A stretch of 64,000 nt of DNA from Acanthaster planci (Eukaryota; Echinodermata; Asteroidea; Valvatida; Acanthasteridae): NCBI RefSeq assembly GCF_001949145.1, contig NW_019091420.1:1382055-1446054 (forward strand), written 5' to 3'. The translations under genes and the position numbers were made by a program. Every line of letters starts with the position of its first letter. The first letter of the stretch is position 1. Of the stretch, positions 9,950 through 21,352 are shown piece by piece. The notes under the pieces are model-generated. The model ran no database searches and had not been told where the DNA came from. It was given only the letters and a program-made list of their open reading frames with translations.

Positions 9950-12900
9950 GTAAGTTTCCTTCATGTACCACAGGCCTGTAGTTGATAACAACACACGTAA
10001 TGTCCCATCTTTTATATAAGATGAATTGGTACATTTATATCCAACTTGACTTTTCATCACTTAGGTTTACACCAAATAAAATCACGAAGTTGACGTTTTG
10101 CGTAGGGCTCATAACTGCAGCCTCTCACGTGCATTATCCTATGGGGGGGGGGGGCTCTGGATGTAAGATAGTAAGAGGACGCCAGCCGAAGAAGCAACCT
10201 AAATATGGATGTTCGTTAACGTGCTCAATGTAAGTGAAGTGACATGCAGATAGCCACGAAGTTTAAAAGACCACAACAGAAAAACCATATGGTAGATTGA
10301 GTTCACACTTGTAGTTAAATGATTGTCTTTACATACAGGCAATTTTAAAGAAACGATAGAATATGGGAAAGCAAAGTTGGGGGGGGGACTCACTCCGGTT
10401 GTGAGACAGCCTGAAGAGGCCTAGGTCTGTTAGGATTAAACGTCACAGTCAGTGATGTCATACAAGGGGGGATAGAGGAGAAAAATCAACCCCTAGCGAA
10501 AGTCTGTACCCTGCTACCCCCATTTGAAATGTGCCAAATAATAAAAAAAACTATTTCAGCTCCCCCCCTCCCCAAACACATTTTGATAAGTAATTACTTC
10601 TCCTCAGACATTTCACTGCAGTTGCGGAATAAAACTCGACAATTAATGTTTACCAAGGAGAGTTCAAATAATCAACTGCCAACACTGTTGGGCTCTTATT
10701 GTCCAACAGTTGGGTACTCCCCCCCCCCAAAGCTACTGACATTTGGGTAGCCAAAGACCAACTGTTACATGAAATGGTATTGCCCAACTTTTTTACCCAT
10801 TTTTTTTACAGTGCCCAGTCGAGAATTTTGGTACAAGTAGTTGGCGAATTGTGGTTGGCAAATAGAGATCATAACCCAACAAATATTCAAAATGCAATTC
10901 AGTATTGGAATAAAATCTAGAACTATCAACATAGGCATTTCCAAGTTCTCCCCAAAGTGACAACCTCTTTTCTCCAAGCATATTACTCTTCTGAGTGAAA
11001 GCTATAACCAACCAAAACTGAAATGGTTCAAACGGATACATGGCAGCAAAATGTTCGAAAGCAAGTTAGTGGGTCTGGTGTGAATGGGATCCCTCATTTC
11101 AGTTCGTTAACATTTCAGTCGGCCTTTCTTTTGTGTATGCACCTCTTATAAAATTTTGCTTCTGTGTTCCTGCTCTAACAATGAGAATCTTTGCCAGGGC
11201 TTCAAAATCTCGGCCTCGTCCCAGCAGCTGTGTCCAAAATTCACCCCTCTGCCTTTCAGTGTAGCTGCAATTAATATTTCTTAGACACAATTTTTGTGCA
11301 ACTTTGTACTCTTCTTTACTGTATGAAAACTCTTTTACACTTCTATGGGTTAAATACATTGAAAAGTGCACCTTTTTTAAACACTTGAAAGTTTCCGTGT
11401 TTTCCAAGACAAGTTAGGGCGTTGTTGGTATGATGTCATCTAGGGAAGACGTTGATCAGTGCATAGGTTTTGCAGTTCGAATTGTGAACCTTATAGAATA
11501 TACTCACGGAAAACATTTCTGAGAAAGGGATTGGTGCTTGCTTATTGCTATGCACATGACCAACAATGAATCAGCAAAGAAGAGAATAATTATGTAGTTC
11601 AGCAAAATCTACAAAAACGAAGGATATTTTCGAGTATAAATCAATGTAACACTGAGACTTTTTCTGAGTTGACATCAGAGTTTTGCTCATAGATGTGAAA
11701 ATACTCATGAGCATAAAAGTGGTGGTAGAACACCTTTTGAAATATTCAAACAAAGTATTAAAACAAATCGATTGCCGCTTCCCCTGCAGAGAAGCAAATC
11801 GAGCTGTAAGCTACACCATAAAAATGAAGTATTTACATTCAGTCCGAACATTCTGTAGGCCTGTAAGTGGCCGAGTAGCACAGACATACAGAGATGCCAA
11901 CTTTTCAAAATGAAAAAGTGTAATCCAATTGCACGATACCAAATTACCCACTATACATTTCAACAGAAATACATTCAAACCCTATGAGTTGAAATTTATT
12001 GTAAAACTCATGATAGTTAAGGCTAAAAAAATAGCTCTTCCCCGGTTTCCCGACCGACCCTAGTTTTTGGCGCGACCCTACAATTTTTACATTAAGTTAG
12101 AAAAAAGCAAATTTTAAAAATTAAAAGCAAAACATGAAAAACCTTGTTGACTTCTCTTTCTACACATAACACCTCTCAACAAAATGTTTTCACGTCGAAC
12201 ACTTATATTTTTCTGACTGACGTTGTGCACGGTGGTGTAAACTGTCCTTAATTCTTAGGAATTGTCGACTGTATTATATTTATACACTGATTGAGGAAAG
12301 TTTTTATCAGTGCTGTGGCAGTTTGTTGTAGCCTTCGTCCCCATTCAATCAGCACAAAAAATTGAAACAAAAATTCCGAATTATCGACCCTATTTTTGAG
12401 AGCCATGTAATCGGAAGGAGAGCATGCTTTTTCGTGCTAATGTGCTTCTCGGTGCCTTTTAAGATCCATCGTGTGCACTTTATCATGTCACAGTCACATG
12501 TGCTGCAAAGCACTTCAGCTTCTCCACGACGGGACTTTGCAATAAGAGGCCCATTTTGGTGTATTCGTCCCCGAAATTCTGGTCACTTCTTGTCATTGTC
12601 ACAAGTCCACTTGCTCACCGAAAATCCAAGAGAATCGAATTCTCGACATAGCTTCGAATAGAGACAAAACAGAGTTTTTGGAGAGTCAAAGTAACTATTG
12701 TATGCGTCAAGGGCGGATCCCGGGGTAGCAGCGGGGCCAAGACTAATATTACCATTATTACGGAGTGCTCGATTTTGTCCTGAAGTATCGTTGGAGATTG
12801 GACACATCAGTGACCCTTTTGTCTTCCTCTCTGCCGTTTGGCAATACAGAGTATAATCATCAGCCACAAACCCTTTTATGGAATCATAAATAGTTTTTAG

Positions 12901-13058
12901 TTTTTAATTAAAAGAAGGTTTCTTCTATTTTTCCAAGCGTGTGTGTACACAATAGCAAATTCTACTGCGGTGTGTGTGCAGGAAAGGATAAACCGACAAA
13001 GAGAATTGTTGCTTTGAGTATGAATGTTTGTAAATACTAGACAATATTTTCCCCTCAG
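9950..13058 (+). other. Probable tectonin intron (3.1 kb)
   Basis: This is bounded by GTAAGT at 9950 and by tattttcccctcag at 13058. It holds G and C homopolymers (around 10143, 10380 and 10719). From about 11020 to 11400 it holds sequence also present at 27790-28250, which ties the intron to the third block copy. The open frame at 11099-11407 on the minus strand aligns with the other copy only with frame changes, so I do not call it a gene. Confidence 0.5.
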
Positions 13059-13887
13059 TCTGGTATGGGCCGTGTGCATCCTGTGCGAGGTACTGCGCCC
13101 CAACCGCGTAAGCGCGTGCCCTCAAGCCACCACATCATGGACACAACTCAGTGGGGCCTTGAAGCACGTTTCTGTGGGTAACTCCGGGGTGTGGGGCGTC
13201 AACACCCACAACTGGATTTACTACAAGGGCACCTCGTACGGGGAAGAGGAGAGCCCTACTTGCAGGGCTTGGGAAAAGGTCAGCGGCTCCCTGACGCAGC
13301 TCGATGTCGGTCACAACATAGTGTGGGGAGTTAACGTTCACAATAACATCTATTATCGGCAGGGCATAACTGCAAGTAATCCGAAGGGGAGGGATTGGGT
13401 TCAGGTTTCTGGGGCTTTGAAGCACGTTAGTGTCAGCCAAAGGGGCCACGTCTGGGGCGTCAACAGGCAGGACTACATCTACCACCGCATTGGGGCCAGC
13501 AATTGCAATCCGGCCGGGGATAGTTGGCGGAAACTGGATGGGCGGCTGAAGCAGATCTCGGTGGGCAGCGGGGGCGTGTGGGGAGTCAATTCGGGCAATA
13601 ACATCTACTACCGGGTGGGTACCTACGGTGACCTTCCGTCGGATCCCGATGGTAGCGACTGGAAGCAAATCCAAGGCAGCTTGAAGTACATCAGTTCGGC
13701 CGATATGATTTACGGGGTGAACTCAAACGATAACATTTACTACCGCGTGGGCGTGTCGGAAGGGACGCCCTGGGGTACAAGATGGGAACAGATACCAGGG
13801 GCACTGAAACAAATCGAGTCTCTTTCGTGCGTGGTGTGGGGTGTTAACCGCAGTGACAATATTTACAAAAAGAAAACTGATAATTAA
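13059..13887 (+). CDS. Secreted tectonin-repeat lectin (fish-egg lectin / tachylectin-1-like), main exon
   Basis: This exon encodes about 276 residues made almost wholly of six tectonin repeats. With the exon at 9930-9949 the protein is 282 aa. Each repeat opens with a Trp (residues near 34, 78, 120, 163, 208 and 249 of that model), then G-x-L-K/x-x-I/V, then a VWGVN-type core and a D/N-x-IY-Y/H-R strand; repeat 5 has IYGVN. Tectonin repeats fold into a six-bladed beta-propeller in fish-egg lectin and in horseshoe-crab tachylectin-1. Those proteins bind sugars or lipopolysaccharide on microbes and eggs. The linker style (G-I-T-A-S-N-P) also matches fish-egg lectin. A hydrophobic stretch, LVWAVCILCEVL, then RPNRVSA before Cys, suggests secretion. 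The exon starts at an acceptor that is conserved in the pseudogene copy, whereas the in-frame ATG at 13024 is not conserved there. It is intact, G+C-richer than its surroundings, and ends at TAA 13885-13887. Confidence 0.9.
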
Positions 13888-13949
13888 ACAGGAGGAAGCA
13901 GAAGGTGAACGAAATAACCGCCATGAGACTCGATTGAAATATTCATTCA

Positions 13950-13958
13950 GTTATTAAA
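13950..13958 (+). promoter_or_regulatory. Possible poly(A) signal of the tectonin gene
   Basis: ATTAAA, the commonest variant of AATAAA, lies about 65 bases after the stop codon within gttattaaaaaaatgg. No downstream GU-rich element stands out, so this is tentative. Confidence 0.3.
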
Positions 13959-13959
13959 A

Positions 13960-16029
13960 AAATGGTAAGGGTGATTATTTTGACTGATAAATTCTATCAA
14001 TTTCTGATTTGTTGTTTGGTGTTCCTAGACTCTGGACAAATGACTTTTATTTGATTTCATGAAGAGGAGAATTGCCTTAGTTCTTAGTTCAAAAGTATTT
14101 GTTCTAAAGATGTAGGATTGATGTCTTTCGTTTTTATCTGAACACAAGGCTAAATCTTCAAACTAAAAACTTCCTGCTACCGCTTTCAGGTCATCTATAT
14201 CTAAAAGGACAATTTTTAGCAGAAAAATGCTTCAGCCAAAAAACCCTTGGAATTTGGTCGAAGAACTCCCCTTTAAAAACTGTTTTCAGGAAAAGCAGTG
14301 TGTAGTGCTCTATTCATGGAATTGCTCGACAGTGTCCTCACTTTAGGGGCTTTATTTGATGTTCAGATCTAACCGATTTTTGCCTTTAACAGGAATCCAC
14401 GCTTGCTCAATTGCGATGTTCATTGAAATTGTTTTGATTTTTTTGTTGCTGTTGGAAGTATTTATAGCTGCCACAAGTAATCGTAAATATGGAATGAGAC
14501 ACGTTCATAAATTTTATGTTTTGATAGGTCTTGAACATGATAGTAGTTCTTGTTTAATTCAACTTACTTTAAATTGTTTCACTTGAATTGTTAGAAAAAT
14601 GTGATAACATGCTGGTCACGAAATATGTGGCCTGCATCTCGTCATGAAAAGCATAATTATGTAAATTTTTGCCAGCTCTGAAAATGACATGTGTTTTTTT
14701 CGGTCTGAATGTTAATTACCGATTCTTAAAAACACTCAATGAATTAATGATGCACTATTTACATCAACTGTTTCAAAACCCAAACTCTGACAACTGATAC
14801 TTAATGTAGGCCTTCGCAACCTGGAAGCTTTACAGTAGTTAATTTCAGTACATTTGTGATTTCGAAACGCCTTGACTTCACTTTTTTACTGTTCATTGGT
14901 TACTTTCCACGGTATGTTAAAAGGGGCACATGTAAGGATTTTAAAGACAAATTCCAAAATTGTGCAGTTTATTTACATCACTAGAAATATTTACGGATGT
15001 TATTACGTTATTCATCCAGTATTGCATAATTGTGTATTACATTCATGCTAAATCTTACATAACAATGGCATATCGGTGAATTTCCATGATTTGTAGCAAA
15101 ACAGAAACTTCTGTTACAACAGAAACCTGACAATTTGATCGAAGAAATTCCCTTAAAACGACTGGTTTTAGGAGTAAGGGCCCATAAAGAGATTACAAGA
15201 GCTTTGTCATAAACAATTATCTAAAGGGTCGTTTGTTTTACCAGCAAAAAAGTCTGTTAAAAAGGGAACCGAACAACATGATCGAAGAACCTCCTCTAAA
15301 AATTCTTTCAGGAAAAGCACTGAGTAGTACTTTATTCGTGGTATTGCTTGAAGGTGTCCTGAATTTTAATAGGCTAATTTCATGTTCAGACCTTACCAAG
15401 GGCCGTATATTATCATTCACACTTATTCATGGAGCCGTAACAGCTATAATAATGTCTTAATTTTTTGCATGAAAGTGACATGCATTTTCTCAGTATGAAG
15501 TTAAAGATTCCTATTAGAGGAGAATTCCAGAATTGTTAAAGTTATTCGCGCAACTACAAAGATTTCTGGACATTTTACTGCTTCTTTCAGAACTGCAAGT
15601 TTCCTTCATGATGGGGATCTTAGGGATTTTGAGTTTTGATTTATTTTGATCCGAAAAGAGAAATTGCACGAGAAATTAAAAACAGGAGCATGAAAGGTTT
15701 TATGTTTCTTTGCATGTCTGTCTCGCATGTTCAACGGGTTCATAGGAAAAACTGCATACGATTTTTGTCTCTCCCCAATCATGTCGAGAGGGCGCTGTTT
15801 TAAACCACTTGTCGCCGGATGACAGGTAAACACGCACAATTTCCTTGTTTGTTCCACGGAGGACGTGTACACTCATTTAAGAATTTTTCAGTTCAGTCGT
15901 GCTTGGTTGGATAGACGATGGGAAGACGATCCTACATGCATGCGAACGCTGCACAACAAGTGGACCCCTATTCTCACAGTAATCCATATGCCTTTCTTGA
16001 GACATTAGAATTGCAATTGAGAGTATACC
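13960..16029. other. 3' flank of tectonin copy 1, non-coding
   Basis: No coding sequence. The value of this span is as part of the duplicated block: 14230-14640 and 15240-15480 are diverged copies of one motif series beginning caggaaaagcaNtg, and 15800-16020 is shared with 26815, 30490 and 53090. Confidence 0.55.
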
Positions 16030-16200
16030 AGGCACGAAATGGGACAGAGGGGTACCCCCCAAGTCCAATCCCTATACACACTCCAGCTGATTGTCTCTCA
16101 ACGCATCCCCCAGGTGTCTGGAAAGAATTCCTGAGATACCAGTCTTACAATGACCAACACAAAGGGGGGGGGGTTCTCACTTTCCCATAATTTGCTTCAT
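16030..16200. mobile_element. MITE of the GATATGGGACGGAG family, copy a (decayed)
   Basis: The left end (cacgaaatgggacagagggg) and right end (ctcactttcccataatttgc) are decayed inverted repeats of the ends seen cleanly at 51188-51368. The interior carries the family phrases tccaatccctatacacactc and aaagaattcctgaga. The element is about 170 bp, non-coding and non-autonomous. Confidence 0.6.
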
Positions 16201-16793
16201 TTGTTTGAGAGTCCACATCATACACTCAAAAAGAAAATTAAAGACATCCTCTGTTTGGGTAAACCGATTTGCAAGGGAGTGAAACCACACTTACAAAAGA
16301 GATAAATGTACCAAATCCATACTAGCAACTCTTATGTCTCGAAACAATTGGTAAATAACAACATGGCCATGGGTGACTGTTGTACACGCCATGGCCGGTT
16401 GGCGTCTGGACACACGCCACTATTTCTACTTTCTTCTTTTCTATACGTTGAAAAACAGCTGAACAAAAGAACTCAGAGGGAAAAAAAATGAAAATAGTGA
16501 TGCCTAAATTCAAAAGCCGTGCGTCCTCACATATTTTACGGGCGCGACAAATCAATTTCAAGGTTGAAGATTTTGCGAAATGAAAACCCCGCCCCAGTAG
16601 CTTTCTCAGCGAAGAAAACCCGACCTCAACTAGCTATACTGACCGTGTGAGGTTTCTTGCTTAATTACAAATCGCAGATATAACGATGCGGATACTTGAG
16701 CGCTCCTGCCAAACTTTTACAGAAAACAATCTGTTTGGTAGATGGACTTTATTTGCTTATAGCCATTTTGGGTGTGGCCTATTGATATATCCA
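16201..16793. repeat. Dispersed repeat shared with 30.7-31.2 kb and 53.5-53.9 kb
   Basis: Motifs ttgtttgggtaaaccNatttgc, acatggcca and aattcaaaagccgtgc recur in the same order at 27005-27177, 30690-31215 and 53550-53900. It is non-coding. It forms the far end of the tectonin block but also exists alone at 53 kb, so it is a dispersed element and not only a local duplication. Confidence 0.6.
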
Positions 16794-16970
16794 GCAAGAA
16801 AAGAGACCCAGGGGTACCCCCGCCACATGTCAAATCGCTGTACACTCTCTGGACTATTGTTTCCTAACACATTCTCCCTATATGTCTGTAAAGAATTCCT
16901 CAGATTCCAGTGAAACAATGACCAACACAAAGGGAAAGGGGTTCTCTCCGTCTCATATCTTGCTTCATGT
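16794..16970. mobile_element. MITE of the GATATGGGACGGAG family, copy b
   Basis: The ends agcaagaaaagagacccagg and ctccgtctcatatcttgctt are inverted partners. The interior shares cactctctggactattg and aaagaattcctNagatt with copies at 16030 and 51188. No coding capacity. Confidence 0.65.
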
Positions 16971-17001
16971 GCCTATGGGAGTGCATAGCCGAATATCTCC
17001 C

Positions 17002-17345
17002 CCACAGGATCTAGGAATGCTCAAATATTGAGTGAGAGATGGTGATGTCTTACGGAAAATAGGCCTTTCTCTTAATATTTGCGCAAACTTTATACACCGG
17101 AACTGAAAACGAGGCCGTACAGGATATCGCCTTGTCGGCGAACAGTGCAAAACATTGTTCAGTGCCTTGTTGTAGCAATCACGAACTAAAATCATCACTA
17201 GAAATTAGCTGTCATCGATTTAAAAAAAACAAGATCCTGTGGAAAAATTGGACTGTTAAGATCACACGAGACTGTGGGACCACTAATCAACGTAATGTAT
17301 GAATTCGAACCACTTCTTTGGGCACTTAAGATGTTCGATAAACAT
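17002..17345 (+). pseudogene. THAP zinc-finger domain remnant (P-element/THAP family), frameshifted
   Basis: In the frame starting at 17150 the translation reads KHCSVPCCSNHELKSS, then SCHRFKKNK and LWKNWTVKITRD. That is the N-terminal half of a THAP domain, with C-x3-C (or C-x4-C) ligands, the HRF and the W-x2-W region in their usual order. The expected C-x2-H-F segment appears at about 17297-17315. There GTATG and TTCGAACCACTTC are separated by two extra bases (aa), which shifts the frame and creates a stop. THAP domains bind DNA in P-element transposases and in host regulators. With the C-x2-H motif broken and no downstream catalytic domain visible, this is a dead fragment. Confidence 0.7.
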
Positions 17346-17953
17346 CGTTATCACTGGCCCTGCACCGTACACATTACTGCACTTTGGTGCAGTTCGATCG
17401 ATCCAGTGTTTTCTTTCCTCCATGTTTGATAGCACCCAGCACGTCTATAATTTTCGAATTAGCACCTATAGAATCCTAAGCTTCGAAAGGAAACAGCCAT
17501 GTCACCAAAGGTAACCCGCTGAATGAAAAAAGTCTTCAAACTGCTCGATCGTGGCGACAACCGGCTCTTTAGGCCTAGACATAAACGGAGCATGCATGCA
17601 ACGTCAACGAAAGTCCTAAATGAAAATCCCGTTAATAAACTGCTTACCCTTCAGATTATGAATGTATAGGCTTCTGAAAAATACTTGTAGCCTTTACCAA
17701 GCTGTTGCTCTTCACTGCTTTTGGAGCACTTTTTGACGTAATCCTTCACAAACCCAAAGGTTATCTCGGGAACCACGGAAAGATCCCTTCCGTTTACAGC
17801 CATCGTGATCCTATAGCCTCATTTTCAGTTGTTAATAAAATTTGCATAAATATGAAGAAAAGTCTATACCAACAGAGTGTCGGTAACCCGAGACCTGTTG
17901 CCCTTCCATTCCAGCACTGGTTAATCCTATGGTCTCGGAATTCGGAAATCTTG
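17346..17953. other. Non-coding stretch
   Basis: No recognisable gene; the 17705-17956 open frame has no domain character. It lies between the THAP remnant and a MULE-like element, and may be relics of either. Confidence 0.4.
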
Positions 17954-18514
17954 TAGACTTGAAAAAGTCGGGATCCTCCGTGACGTCTGCGAATAATTTT
18001 GCTGAATATGGAAGCTGCGCGCCTTACTTGCTTCGCGCCCTCTTGTGTTCACTCATTACCTCGAGTTCAGAAATCCCGACTTGACTAATCTGCCAACCGT
18101 TTGTACACAGCGAATGGCTCATCTACCCAAACTGGTCGCAGCCAGTCAAATTCCTGGACTTGTTTTTATATTGTTAATACCTGCATAATGATAAACGGGT
18201 CTACAAGGCTGACTACTTTTATGGGGGGAAATTCCAAGTTGGCCCTCTTTTAAATTCAGCATACATTATGCAAGACATGCCGTTCATATGCAATTATGCA
18301 TATCTAAATGTCATGGACGGGAGGGCCGATTGGTTTATCCGTCAAGTTGGACTTCCTGTAGCGTACGACATGCGTTGTAAATAATGCCATCAAATGAGGG
18401 CGCCTTATGAAAGTTATTCGAGCTGCCGAGCGCGACGAACGTATCATTGTGTACAGGCTAGTGAAGGGATGGCTGACTGGGAAAGCAACGTAAGTCCGAC
18501 TTTATTCAAGTCTA
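17954..18514. mobile_element. Non-autonomous TIR element with ~9-bp target duplication (MULE-like), copy 1
   Basis: It starts TAGACTTGAAAAAGTCGGGA and ends GTCCGACTTTATTCAAGTCTA in inverted order. The flanks gaaatcttg and gaaagtttg agree at 7 of 9 positions. The second copy at 51772-52482, inverted, has flanks agreeing at 8 of 9. Nine-base duplications suggest the Mutator superfamily, but no transposase is present to confirm it. Confidence 0.65.
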
Positions 18515-18579
18515 GAAAGTTTGTGACCGGATAGGGCATGGTCTGTTACGTACCACGGAGTATCTCACATAAATTAGGT

Positions 18580-19335
18580 TTATTCACATTTTCTGTATTA
18601 TTCCTAATTAGCGACAGACCGCAACTTAATAATTGTAAACGCTTCCCTAACCTGACCTGTTTCTGTTGAGGACTTGAGATAATGTGCACCCAGCGGCATT
18701 CCGTCTTTTTTCCAAGTTCAGAGTTAATGGTACCTTTCCTTATAAGAGAAGACGTAAAAAGACAAAATGGAAGGAACGGACGCTCGGAATACTGTTGCTC
18801 GATAAAATTCAAACTAAAAACCACACACGGAACAAGTTGAAAACCTTAAATAAATCACACCTTCAAACACAGCCAAAGCTGTTCTGCAAGTTCTGCCTAC
18901 TATGTTTACACAGTACATGTACATAAAAATTAATGGCAACGTCAGTTAAATTAAATAAATGAAAATACATGTAGCTATCCACACCCTGGTGGGATGGCCA
19001 AGACAACGGTATACTTTTAACTGACCACGGGCTTGAACTTATGCTCGGAAATGGAGGATCAAAGTTACCTGGTGCCTGGGATGTATTTTGTCTAAAGGTA
19101 GAAGCAAGATGGTAGTTGAAATGAGCATGACAAGAATATCTTCTGTGAACCATTAAATTTCGGATTATCCCAGAAGGATCTCAGGAGGACGATCAGCGGT
19201 AAACCATGGGAGAGGGATTTATGTGATGAAGCGAACTCTTTCGCCGACTTTAAAAGTTCGTTGCTCTGCATGGCCTTTCAGATGTTCCTCTTTCCAAAGA
19301 ATTTGTGAAATGTAGCGCACATCTTTACAATTTAT
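18580..19335 (+). repeat. Dispersed repeat shared with 33490-34400
   Basis: This aligns in the same orientation with 33490-34400. Landmarks are aatgtgcaccca, ggcattccgtct, gtacctttcctt, ttcgttgctctgca and acatctttacaatt. Both copies are AT-rich with no conserved open frame. The nature of the element is unknown. Confidence 0.6.
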
Positions 19336-21292
19336 AATGTGGGTCACGTATGGTCATGCCCCATAGAGACAAGGATCATAACAAGCAAGCATGCGCACTT
19401 TATTTTCAAGCAGAGAACAACGGTTTTTCGTGCAAGTAGACAACGTTATTGCGCGGAATTTTTCAACGACTGACCTCGTAAAATACTAAAGTATAAAAGC
19501 ATAAATAAATTTCGGGAGAATCTAAACACGACATCGCGAACAACACACAATTTCCACTTTTAAGATTTTTAAATAACGATGAATCTCAATCAGTATAAAA
19601 AATGGATTTAACGGACCCTTTCTAATAGCAAAAGAAATCAAAGTTGCAAAATGTTGCACTAGTTTCATCAATTACTTTTTAAATAGAAAATAAGTTTTCT
19701 GAGACAGAAAGATAGCACCAAATTAAAGATTCACCTTTAATGCATTGACTTTAGTCATTTCATTTGAATCCACCGGAAAAAAATTTCAATCCAACGGGGC
19801 AAGAAAAGCCATTGTGTATCCATGTTTATCACCGAAATGGTATATCCAACACAAGGTGAAGATTTTCTGTTAGGTTGTAGAATTGTTATAATTGTTAAAT
19901 TAGAGACAATTCCTGTTGATCACCTCTACTGCTGTGGACACTGACCAGTGTGGTTCCGAGTCGTCGCATCCGCCCCAGCACATGTGCATAAACATGTACC
20001 AGGCGTACGCATGTAAACACGCTTGTAACACGACAGCACGTGAGCCGTGACTCGCTGCAGCAAGAATGCTTCTCAAAAGTCTGCCCTTACAAGAGTATGG
20101 TGCAAGGGTACGCCTACCTCGTTTTTGTCAAAAAAAAAAGAAACCCCAATAATTTCTGACTATGAGAATTAAGTTTTATTAGAACATAATTTTTTTTAAT
20201 GAGATATGTGACATACTTTTCTGTTACAAAATGTCTGGATTCACACGATTTGGCGCGAAAATTTGGTTCAAATTCAAACTCATTTTACCAAATTTTTATC
20301 CGGCGGATTCCCAGTTTTTGAGTGCAGCTGATTAAGACAGTCTTTTAGTTTATAAGAATCTATTTTTTATAATCAGGGAAACTCATTTTTAATAGATATT
20401 GATCAAATTTGGAAACACTATTTTTTCAGGTGAAAAATAACATAGTTTGGGAGTTATTTAAAACCACATTTTTCATTACCCTTTTTGCTTCAGGACACGA
20501 AGCCAATGCTACAGAAAAATAAAACGATTAATGTAATTTGGATTAGTCATGAAAAATCCCCGGAAATCCGTTTCCTGGAAATCCATTTACAAAGATGACG
20601 TCTCGTTTTGCAATAGGAGCGCGCGGACAGCCTTATGCTATGTCGTTGTTACGTGCAAATCTTGCCTCTCTCTTAGAATGGCACATTAACTGTTCTGCGT
20701 TAAGCTAGTCTTGGTTTCAAGACGTTAGTGCTTGATAGCGGACACCGTGCATAGTGCACCCCCTAACGACTCGTAATTAGTCTGTGCGCCAGCTCGCACT
20801 AACACCTTGGGAATCTTGCAGCAGCGTTTTAACTTGGTTTTTTTTAAATTTTTCCCTCGGCTTTCTAAGGGAACAAATCAGCACTCGCTAAATTGCATGC
20901 ATAATAAATTTTGATGACTTCAATAATACACCATGGCCAGGTCGCATGCATCATTGCTGTCTGTAGTCCCGTCAACACAGACGCAACACAGACGTTCGTA
21001 CGGAGTTAGCAGTGAGTATATACTCAGACCACAGAGCTTGTAGCTCTATGCTCAGACTAGGTTAGGCCTAGGTTATGACAGAGGTTGCTGTTCTTGGTGA
21101 CCCATAATCATGTACAGTCAGTACGCCCTCCCGAGCTAACTAAAGCGTCCTTAGAGACCATGTAGACCTTAACCTTCGAGGATGGAGTACCCGGACTGCA
21201 AGTTGGTTGTCGTTTTCTTGCTGCACGTGTAGGTTTATATGCAGCTTGTGTGAGTAATTTGGCCTCAGGCAGCATGCTCATTGTTAGTTGCC
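19336..21292. other. Non-coding stretch
   Basis: No gene is supported. The span is strongly AT-rich to 20570, then somewhat more G+C-rich. A short A run lies at 20131-20140. No repeat partner was found in the window. Confidence 0.5.
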
Positions 21293-21345
21293 CCAAAAAA
21301 GAAGAAAAAAAAAAAGAAAAAAAAAAAGAAAAAAGAAAAAAAGAG
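21293..21345 (+). repeat. Purine tract (A-rich, GA-interrupted)
   Basis: About 50 bases of almost pure A with scattered G form a one-strand purine run. It lies immediately beyond the last recognisable codon of the zinc-binding pseudogene on the minus strand, where it reads as poly-pyrimidine. Confidence 0.8.
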
Positions 21346-21352
21346 AGAACAT

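Larger units (their letters stand above)
11020..16790 (+). repeat. Tectonin duplication block, copy 1
   Basis: This unit includes part of the tectonin intron, the main exon and about 2.9 kb of 3' flank. Its 3' flank aligns with 24935-27177 and 28615-31215 in order (caggaaaagcagtgtgtagt, caccggatgac, gtttcttg-ttaatta). Within copy 1 the flank is itself partly duplicated: 14230-14640 and 15240-15480 both resemble 26030-26470. Copy 1 lacks the MITE that copies 2 and 3 share at 25707 and 29334. Confidence 0.7.

Noticed and set aside
11099-11407. 102-aa minus-strand frame in the tectonin intron
   Set aside because: The homologous DNA at 27.8-28.25 kb aligns only with frame changes, so no coding constraint is shown.
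13024-13058. ATG at 13024 as start of the tectonin protein
   Set aside because: The 35 bases before the acceptor look like an intron end and the ATG is not kept in copy 2, although the acceptor is. Not excluded, but second choice.
13135-13674. 179-aa open frame on the minus strand
   Set aside because: It is the antisense of the tectonin exon; the repeated structure and higher G+C keep it open. It has no independent support.
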